Position numbers and translations under genes: made by a program | NCBI RefSeq assembly: GCF_963678635.1 | Contig: NC_087065.1 | Location: forward strand, 75,865,786 to 75,929,785 | Reading direction: 5' to 3' | Origin: Symsagittifera roscoffensis | Lineage: Eukaryota > Xenacoelomorpha > Acoela > Convolutidae | Length of the DNA: 64,000 bases | Notes under the pieces: model-generated | Told to the model about the DNA's origin: nothing | What the model saw: only the letters and a program-made list of their open reading frames with translations | Database searches by the model: none | Shown: piece after piece, positions 56,357 through 64,000 of the stretch | Numbering within the stretch: position 1 is the stretch's first letter | Layout: each line of letters begins with the position of its first letter

Positions 56357-56767
56357 TGTGAAAGTAGCGGAATATTTGTGCTCGGGGTGGGTTTTTTTTT
56401 CTTCAGACAAATTTCGACATTTTAACTAGCCATTTTTGACGGAATTTTTTATATCATTCGAAAACTATTGTTGTCATGAGCTCAAATTTGAAAAGATAAT
56501 TCACTTGTGATCATTTTTCGTAAAGTTATGGGGATTAAAGATTGCCATTTTGGCCAATTTGGGACAATTAACGCGCGATATAATTCGGGCTATTAACGCG
56601 TAAGCGGAGATTTAATCCGTCTTAGAAATCGTTCCAAATTGGTTGAAAGAAGCTTATTTGCCATACAAGGAGTGAAATCTATTGTTTTGTACTTTATATG
56701 GCGTGTGGGAGACGATTTTAATAGAAACATTTTGAAATTTTAGAAAAAACGTTTTTCATTTTATTTT
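56357..56767 (+). repeat. Hairpin-ended repeat, 3'-truncated
   Basis: Begins 'gtagcggaatatttgtgctc', runs through 'attaacgcgtaagcggagat' and is cut off after 'ttcattttattttttttg', where the next copy starts. The 3' hairpin is missing, so the downstream copy inserted into it or replaced its end. Confidence 0.85.
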
Positions 56768-56771
56768 TTTT

Positions 56772-57301
56772 GTTCCGAATTTCGATACGAAAGTAACGGA
56801 ATATTTGTGCTCGGGTGGGTTTTTTTTCTTCAGACAAATTTCGACTTTTTAACTAGCCATTTTTGACGGACTTTTTTAAAAATCATTCGAAAAGTATTGT
56901 TGTCATGAGCTCAAATTTGAAAAGATATTTCACCTGTGATCATTTTTTGTAAAGTTATGAGGGTTTACAGATTGCCATTTTGGCCAATTTGGGACAATTA
57001 ACTGCGATATATTTTGCGCTATTAACGCGTAAGCAGAGAGTTAATCCGTCTTAGAAATCGTTCCAAATTGGTTGAAAGAAGCTTTTTTTGCCATAATTGA
57101 TTTGTTACAAGGAGCGAAATCTATTTTTTTCTACTTTATATGGCGTGTGGGGGATGATTTTCATAAAAAATTTCAATTTTTAGAAAAAATATTTTCATTT
57201 TGTTTTTATTACATTTAATTTTTTAATGTTATTACTGCTCCATAAACCTTAAAAGGCAGTCGGAACATTCAGGGCTTCACCCTGATACGAGCAGTCTTGT
57301 T
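56772..57301 (+). repeat. Hairpin-ended repeat, full-length, tandem to the previous
   Basis: 'cgaatttcgatacgaaagta', then 'acggaatatttgtgctcggg' to 'agggcttcaccctgatacga' and 'gcagtcttgtt'. The same orientation as both neighbours makes a three-copy cluster between 56.3 and 58.0 kb. Confidence 0.9.
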
Positions 57302-57483
57302 AAAATATTTAAAATTTATTTTGTCGAAGTAAAACTATTCATCTTATAACTTTAATACACTATAAAAATATTCCTCATAATTCGTCTGGGGAATGAAACT
57401 CATTTCAATTCGAAGGTTTTGTTGCAAGATAAAATGGCATTTTTTTAGCCATAGTTAAAAACTGATTGCAGTAGTCATAATTG

Positions 57484-58007
57484 TTGTTCCAACTTTCGCA
57501 ACGAAAGTAACGGAATATTTGTGCTCGGGGTGGGTTTTTTTTCTTCAGATAAATTTCGACTTTTTACAAAGCCATTTTTGACGGAATTTTTCAACAATCT
57601 TTGAAAGGTATAGTTGTCATAGGCTTGAATTTGGAAAGATTTTTTATACATGCGAGCATTTTTCGTAGAGTTATGGTGTTTAAAGATTGCAGTTTTGGCC
57701 AATTTGGACGATTAACGCGCGATATATTTCGATATATTAACGCGTAAGCGGAGAAATAATCCCTTTTAGTAATCGTTCCAAATTGGTTGAAAGAAGCTTT
57801 TTCGCCATAATTGATTTGTTACTACGAGCGAAATTTATCACATTGTACTTTATATGGCGTGTTGGGGGATGATTTTTACAAAAAATCTCGAATTAAAAAA
57901 TAAATTCTCTTTTATTTTCTAATATATTTTTTGTTTTATTACTCCTCCATAGACTTTAAATTACAGTCGGAACACTTAGGGCTTCGTCTTGATACGATCA
58001 GTTTTGT
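57484..58007 (+). repeat. Hairpin-ended repeat, full-length, third of the cluster
   Basis: 5' end 'gttccaactttcgcaacgaa', then 'agtaacgg', the clearest form of the 5' hairpin. 3' end 'agggcttcgtcttgatacga', then 'tcagttttgtt', with two changes in the terminal stem. The 75-aa minus-strand ORF here is repeat-derived. Confidence 0.85.
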
Positions 58008-60170
58008 TTTGTTTTGGACTTATGAAGCGTTTAGACTGTAGAAGATTTCATTAGTTATTTAGTTTTTTTTTTTGCTGTGAATCATTAACTTTTTATCATA
58101 ATTTTTCTTTGCTTAAGAAATCCATTTTTGCTTGAAGCTTTGGTAGCCTACAAAAAATTGACTTTATTTCAGAATTCTTGTCGAAAAAAATATGATTTGA
58201 ATATAGGGCTCTCTGTGAGTCAAACCACTCCTTTTCATGAGTAATTTCGAAAAAAAAAGCTAGGTTTATCATTTATAAGTTCGCATTAAACAGGCCTTAA
58301 GCTTAACTAAAGTCGAGGTGTTGAAACCATTTAGAAGCAAATTAGCATGCTATTTTCAACTAGTTAACATATGAGGAGACAAATTGACGAATTGAGACTA
58401 GAGGGCATAAGAGGAGACAAATTGTTAAACTAGACCCATTTTTTATCCTAATTTGTTCCCGTAATCCTTGATAGCAATTGGTTCCAATGAAGAGCATGGA
58501 TTCGAAAACACTTATTCATTCTCAACTAAGCCTTTAATGTTAAGAGAGAGGCAACTTAAAAAATACAATTAGCTTATTTGTGGGCTTTTGTTCTCAAGGC
58601 TTCCGTTGAAAAATAAAAATTGATAATGGATTTCATTTTGGGCTTTTTTCCCAAAAGATTTGATTCATTTTCAAATCAGTTTTGTTTGTTTAAATCTTTT
58701 TAAAGAGACTAAATGACTGAACCTCCTTGGAATGAAAAAAAATCCAATTAAAGAAATCATTAGCATTAATCAGCCAAAAAACTGATCGCTCAATTACTAA
58801 ATTTGGAATAATTTTGCCTAAAAAACACAGTAAAGTAAAGTAAATTGCTCAAGTTTTCAAGGAAACTTGATGAACTAACTTTAGTTCACAGCAAAAAAAA
58901 ATTAAGGAAAACCAAAAAAAAAGCAAAAACTGACATGTTGTTTAAGTTGCTAATTTAACAAGGATAGTCGGCTGCTGCGCAACTATCGCGGAAAATTCCG
59001 ACCAAAATAATTTTAAAAAAACCTATAAAAACATTTTTTTCCAAGTTTTTTTAAACTTTTCTATTAAACATTTTTCTTCAGAAAGTGCTAGACAGCTAAG
59101 TTATCTCGGCTTGAATAAATCTTATCCTCCTGTATAAGCCCGTTCGCTCCTTTTATTCGCTCCAACTTGGACTGGAAATCAAAAACTTCAAATCGACTTT
59201 TTTCGACACTTTCTAAAAGAGAACGATTTTAAAAAATTTTTGATGTCGTTCAATTCGCGACTGAAAAAACTTTAGTATGATATATCGGTTGACCCATTCC
59301 AAAAAATGTACCTGACTTTGCCTGGAAAAAAACGTTCAAAACTAAATCTCACCCGAAGGTAAAGTTCCTCTACGCTTTCAGAGGTAGAAACAAAAAAGAC
59401 TTTTATAATTAGGCTGGCAGACATCCTTCACTTAATTCTATTCCGCACCTTTATCAATTTTTGGCCTAAAAAATAGCCTCATTTCTGAGAATTCAATAGC
59501 TGATAAGCATATTTGCCCAGCTTATCTTCAGGCTTTTCCGTCTTCACAAAAAGGAAACGACCACCATATAAGATAAATATATAAGTAACTTAACTGATTC
59601 CATCGTTGAAGCAATGTCAACATGACCCGGTTTAGCCCTACCTTTTTTAATCAAACAATTCTCAAACACAAGCAAAAAAACCACCAATGTTTCAATTGTC
59701 ATATTTTCTTCTTTTTTTTAAGTGTATAAATCAGCTCTGTTCTCAAAATACAAATTTCTGAAATAATAGTTTTTAATTTTTAAAAATTTTCAAGGTGATT
59801 AAAAGTTTGATATTTCATAATGGACAGCTTGCATTTAGCATAAAAATAAATCTTGGCTTCTGTGAGCTGTAAAACATCATTCGGTTATTCGAAAAGCACA
59901 CAAAACATTTGAGCTGTGGATTGTGGTTTCTGCAATTCGCAGAGGATCTATGAAAGGCTATCTAGCCTGTCTAAGCATAGTCTGTTTATCTTATTTCCCC
60001 ACACTCCAGACTGAGTAATTTTGCTGAGCGAAGCTCTTTTTTTGCGACTCAAGGAGATTTTTTGCATCTAGAACTTTTACGTGGTACCAATATTGCAGTC
60101 GTAATCGCTGAGGCTGTGGTAGAACTGAAGCTAGAGGTCAAGTGAGAGCTCGTCATCACACTCTATCATT
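58008..60170. other. Intergenic, no gene supported
   Basis: AT-rich with a pair of 'aggagacaaattg' words near 58372 and 58412. I see no coding frame with convincing composition. Confidence 0.45.
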
Positions 60171-60242
60171 GCCATGGCAGGGAGTCGATTACACGATCTG
60201 ACGATCTCAAAGTGAATGCCTTACCACTATGTTTAGTGCCTC
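60171..60242 (-). tRNA. Possible tRNA relic or tRNA-derived SINE head
   Basis: Minus strand reads 'acatagtggtaaggcattca', resembling an A box (AGTGGT..AGGC), and about 30 bases later 'gtgtaatcgactccctgcc', resembling a decayed B box (GGTTCGAnTCC). The spacing suits a tRNA, but the acceptor stem does not pair well. It is either a dead tRNA copy or the head of a SINE. Confidence 0.3.
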
Positions 60243-62319
60243 TTAATGGATTTTCTTTATTTTCTTTATTTTGTAGTATTATATTTGCCTGTCAGCTTTT
60301 TTTTTCGCGGTTTTTTTTTGACCATGTCTTAATTCGGTTTTTTGCCTACTAAGGGGTCACATATTATTTTAAAGTCAGTTTTTCTTAAGATCTAGCGAAA
60401 GGAGTTGACAATAGATGTTTCCGGCAAGTCTATGTATTGTTTTCTGTTAGCTCATCTACGCTAGAGTAATTTAGTGAACATATCTCCACTTATATTTATG
60501 CCCTTACAAACAGCCCGAATCGCAAAAATTATCAAGAACAATGATTCCTGGACAAAATTCTCCAAACAGTATCCCAAAAATGTCCAAATAACGTACACAC
60601 TAGATAACATTCCAATCATTTTTGTAAACAAAAATCTCTTGCTACCATGGCTGCCATGGATTCATGCAATAATGCTACGCAGCTATGCAATTTTTGATTT
60701 GATACAATTTTTTTGATTAGTAGAGACAAACATAAAACAGAACTCAAATAATTTTCTTATACCTGAGAAGTTATTGCTTGATTAATGCCTATGCTAAGCG
60801 TTGAATTGACAAAACATAACATCTGCTGATTTGCTTTTGATTTGAAATAACCATGTAAAGTTATTTGAAAAAAAAACATGAAATTTTAATTTTTGATGCA
60901 AAAGCTTACTTCCGGAAGCGCTCCTCAAATTTCACTTGAAATTCGTGGTGTTTTGATTTTTTGTTTATACAATAACTCTGTGGGAAATTTCCTTAGCGCA
61001 CAAATTTCTACTGCAATTGCTGAGAAACGTTATTTGAAAAATCACGCATCCATTCTAAAGCTCATCAAAAATCCTTAGGGAGCACGAAATTCCAAAACCT
61101 TGGTACGAAACTCTAAATCGGGCACAGGCATACCACGCACAGGCAAACTTCAGATTGAAATCGATTTAAATCGATTTTAATTATTAAAATACAGTAACAA
61201 AATCTATTTCCGACAGCCCATTTACATTCAGAAATTGATTTACACTTTTTTTGTTTTCGATATTTGGTTAAAATTGTTTACTGTAACGACAAGTAACAAA
61301 AATTTATATTTTTTAGCCGGTATTTAGGATTTTTTAGTTTTATTTGTTTAAAATGAGTATCCAAAAAGAAGACAGAAAAAATCGGTTTTCTTGTTACTAA
61401 AAATTGGATGAAAACGACCGATAAGTGGTTGACAAAAATGGATTTGAATCGATTTGGACTCAAAAATTTTTGTACTACACGAAGTCGATTTTTCAAAGGT
61501 CTTTGCTACACTATCCGTGATTTCAATCGATTTCTTGTCAAAACTGGACCACATTCAAAAAACCACACAAAATGAGACTTTTGACTAGCTATTTATCCAA
61601 AACAGTAGCATCCAATGCTCAAAACATGATATTCCGATTTTTAAGAAGCTGCAAAATAGCTTCTTGTTTTCCACAAGTACATGAGGTCTATAAAATTTTT
61701 CTAGGTCAATCTTTTTCAGTATGAAATTGAAATATGAACTTAAACTCATAGCGAAAAAAAATTTAAAGAAAATTTCGCTCGGAACTCAAATGTTGAAAAC
61801 AATTTCTCATTTTTGGCAATTTTGTTTTTCAAATTTGTTTTTTTTTACTCTATTGTTTTTTTTTCAAAGCATTTTTGAAACTGAAAAAAAAATGATTATC
61901 ACAGAAATAAATGTGTAATTTTTTCTAATAGTTGTTTGTCTTATTTTAAGAGGTTAATGCGTCATTTTCTTCAACTTTCACTGGAACCAACCAATTCAAA
62001 ATTTTTTGCCAAAGTAAAGTGTTTTAAAACTGCTTTCATTGTGCTTCAAATAATTGATTAGAGTAACGAAAAAATTGAAGTTTCATACCAAAAAATATGA
62101 ACTATTTTTTTAAAGAATAATGGTTGGATTTTTTCATGGCTCTAAGTTTCCATGTTTTAAATTGACGCTATTGAATGTCCATGAAAAATTATCTCAGACC
62201 GATTACCCGAACGAAGAAAACAAACAATCAATTCCGGACTTAAGCATTTATTTTGGATTTTATTTAAATTTTTCGAGTTTTTGACGCTTTTGAGTTTTTG
62301 ATATGCAAGGGTCTCAGTT
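60243..62319. other. Intergenic, no gene supported
   Basis: AT-rich. ORFs at 60474-60716, 60893-61078 and 61278-61554 lack motifs and use AT-driven codons. Nothing recognised. Confidence 0.45.
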
Positions 62320-62634
62320 TCGTTTAAGTTTGCGGCAAATGATCCACTCGTTTTTTTGTACTACTCCGGGAAAATTAGCCTGAAAAAGAGATTCCGGACT
62401 TTTTTGATTTTACCAACATTCTTTCAAGCTAATTTGGTAGAGGTTGAACTTCATTTTAGACACTGAAACCAAATACTTGTTTAAGTTCGTGTCAAATGAT
62501 CCACTAGTTTTTTCGACCTTGTCCTACTCCGGAAAAATAAGCTTCAAAAAGATTCCGGATTTTGATTTTACCAACATTCTTTCAGGCTAATTGATTAGTG
62601 GTTGAACTTCATTTTAGTCAGTGAAACCAAATAC
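62320..62634 (+). repeat. Tandem duplication, unit about 155 bp
   Basis: 'caaatgatccactcgttttt', 'tactccgggaaaattagcct', 'gattttaccaacattctttc' and 'gttgaacttcattttaga' occur in the same order from 62320 and again from 62482, with scattered substitutions. Confidence 0.8.
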
Positions 62635-62695
62635 TCGAATGTCGAGTAACATCGTGTCGCTCGATATTCGAGTATTTGATTTCATTGACTAAAAT
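62588..62695. repeat. Inverted repeat, arms about 47 bp
   Basis: Left arm 'ggttgaacttcattttagtc' to 'aaatactcgaatgtcgag'; right arm 'ctcgatattcgagtatttga' to 'gactaaaataaggttcaata'. Loop of about 13 bases (taacatcgtgtcg). It overlaps the end of the tandem duplication, so one arm is the duplicated unit itself. Confidence 0.8.
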
Positions 62696-62814
62696 AAGGT
62701 TCAATAGTTGCCCTGATATCTGATGACTGAGTAACATGATATAATTTGGAATCAGACGACAGATCAACTATTTTTAAAATGAGAATGTTGGGTTCATTGG
62801 TAACTAAAAATGGG

Positions 62815-63005
62815 ACCAAGTGAACAATCTCCCCCCTAAATCAATTTAGGGGGGAAAAATTCACTTGGTTTAAAGTTATATTTTTCAGACAATCTTATTT
62901 GAGCATAATACATACAGACCTTACGTCCTAAATTTGCCATTTAATTTTAGGGAGGAGATTGCTCACTTGGTCTTTTAAGGGGGGGGAGGTTGTTCACATG
63001 AGCCA
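62815..63005. mobile_element. Foldback MITE with 'accaagtgaacaatc' ends
   Basis: Begins 'gaccaagtgaacaatctccc' and ends 'gaggttgttcacatgagcc'. Internal palindrome 'cccccctaaatcaatttagg' with 'gggg', and a repeated inner 'gattgctcacttggtc'. Related in design to 39637-39860. Confidence 0.6.
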
Positions 63006-64000
63006 AAAAATGACCTTGAGCATCTACGTGATTACATTTTTAACCTGAATGACTTGAAGGTATCTTCGTAATTAAGTATACCCAGAAAGATAATGAGACT
63101 AAAATAACTAACACTGAAGTCGCCACATTTTTGGCCACCAAGAGACAAGAATGCGAGGAATGTGGGGGTGGTTTTGCGACAGCAATCTAAAACAGGGAAC
63201 GGAAGGTTGGTTTGCTGATTGCAGAACAGAGCCTTTTTTCCTTTGATCTATTATGATGTGGGCTTTTCTTACTTTAAATATAGGCGGGACTCTTTTTATG
63301 TGATATCCGCAAACTGGTTTGATGCCCCTATTGAGTTTATTTTATCAACCACCCAAATTATTTAAAGGAAGTTTTTGACGCAAATTTTACTCTAAATAAC
63401 ACGACTGCTTGTTATCAGGTGATGCTCAAAGTTTTGTGAATTTTCATTTAATTTTTCATTACATAGGATAGACCCTAATCGCCCGCGATATATGATTGCA
63501 TGCCAGCGTAAAATAAGATTCATGAAATTGATAAATAGATGTTTATCGATCGTGCCCTCTTTGCTCTTAAGAGTTTAAGACTGTTTATTCGCAAGGGCGA
63601 GGACAACATACAAGGACAAATATGATTCAGATTAGAAACGTTTTCCGGATAAATAAACTCCTAAATATTTTAATCTGTTTGGCATTCTCCTATTAAAAAA
63701 AAAAACGAAACTGTCCTGAAGTCAGCAAAAAACAACCTAATTGTCGTTGTGTTGTTGTTATGTACAATATAACCTTAGCTGACCTTGATAGCCAATATGT
63801 TTGCATTTTTGCGAAAATATTGACTTTTTTTGCAATTATTATTTTTTTATCTTTAACATCCTTTTTGCTCTGGCAATTTCTACCCTATACACTCTCTTTT
63901 AGAACGACACCTTTGACCCCCAAGCAAATTCAAGGAGATCAAGTAAAACACGAGGGGCTAAATTGATTTATTTGGCACACGAAATTAGCCCCACTCCTCA
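63006..64000. other. Intergenic, right edge of the window
   Basis: No gene supported. A small inverted pair 'gaggggctaaatt' / 'aaattagccccactcctc' at 63952-63999 may be the start of another repeat that continues past the edge. Confidence 0.4.

Noticed and set aside
60474-60716. 80-aa ORF
   Set aside because: No ATG at the predicted start, no motif, and composition like the noncoding flanks.
63760-63966. 68-aa ORF with one membrane segment near the right edge
   Set aside because: AT-driven composition, no motif, no splice or promoter evidence; could not be supported as a gene.

Overview
This is a eukaryotic, almost certainly invertebrate metazoan, nuclear window. It is AT-rich and dominated by repeats, with a phase-matched pair of class A GPCR exons, hAT-type MITEs, a FLYWCH/MULE transposase relic and two long copies of one env-bearing Ty3/Gypsy-type retroelement. 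The phylum cannot be fixed from sequence alone. There is a 200-base assembly gap at 34125-34324.

Layout. 1-840: a GC-richer minus-strand exon of an unrecognised gene. 841-4338: a satellite-like tandem array with units of about 390 and 680 bp. 4339-17237: minus-strand retroelement copy 1, decayed, missing its env gene and 3' LTR, and ending in a misplaced second piece of its own reverse transcriptase. 17238-17863: spacer. 17864 to the gap: plus-strand retroelement copy 2, in head-to-head orientation with copy 1. 34325-36758: reverse-oriented LTR fragments fused to a second repeat family and duplicated with an exact 1565-base offset. 36759-64000: host intergenic and intronic DNA holding the GPCR exons (39245-39432 and 42130-42368), at least eight full or partial copies of a roughly 520-bp hairpin-ended repeat, four complete hAT MITEs with target duplications, foldback elements, a 30-bp minisatellite and a dead FLYWCH/MULE transposase.

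The retroelement is the most interesting object. Read 5' to 3', copy 2 carries a long LTR/leader; a small basic ORF overlapping the next one; a very long Gag (matrix-like and Gln/Pro-rich N-terminal part, capsid, CCHC knuckle); an Asn/Arg/Ser-rich linker; retropepsin; RT; RNase H; integrase with HHCC and D,D35E; a spacer of about 600 bases; two tiny membrane ORFs overlapping by ATGA; a Pro/Ser-rich ORF with no in-frame ATG; a signal-peptide-bearing envelope-like glycoprotein with one membrane anchor; and two further downstream ORFs, again chained by ATGA overlaps, the last running into the gap. It exceeds 16 kb, more than is usual for Ty3/Gypsy elements. Most of these ORFs are conserved between the two copies, so they were genuine genes of the ancestral element. 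Both copies are defective: frameshifts and stops in Gag, Pol and Env, and every RT copy in the window has lost an aspartate of the YxDD catalytic box.

Functions are assigned from motifs readable in the translations. No database search was run; homologies beyond the retroelement core, GPCR and FLYWCH/MULE are tentative.
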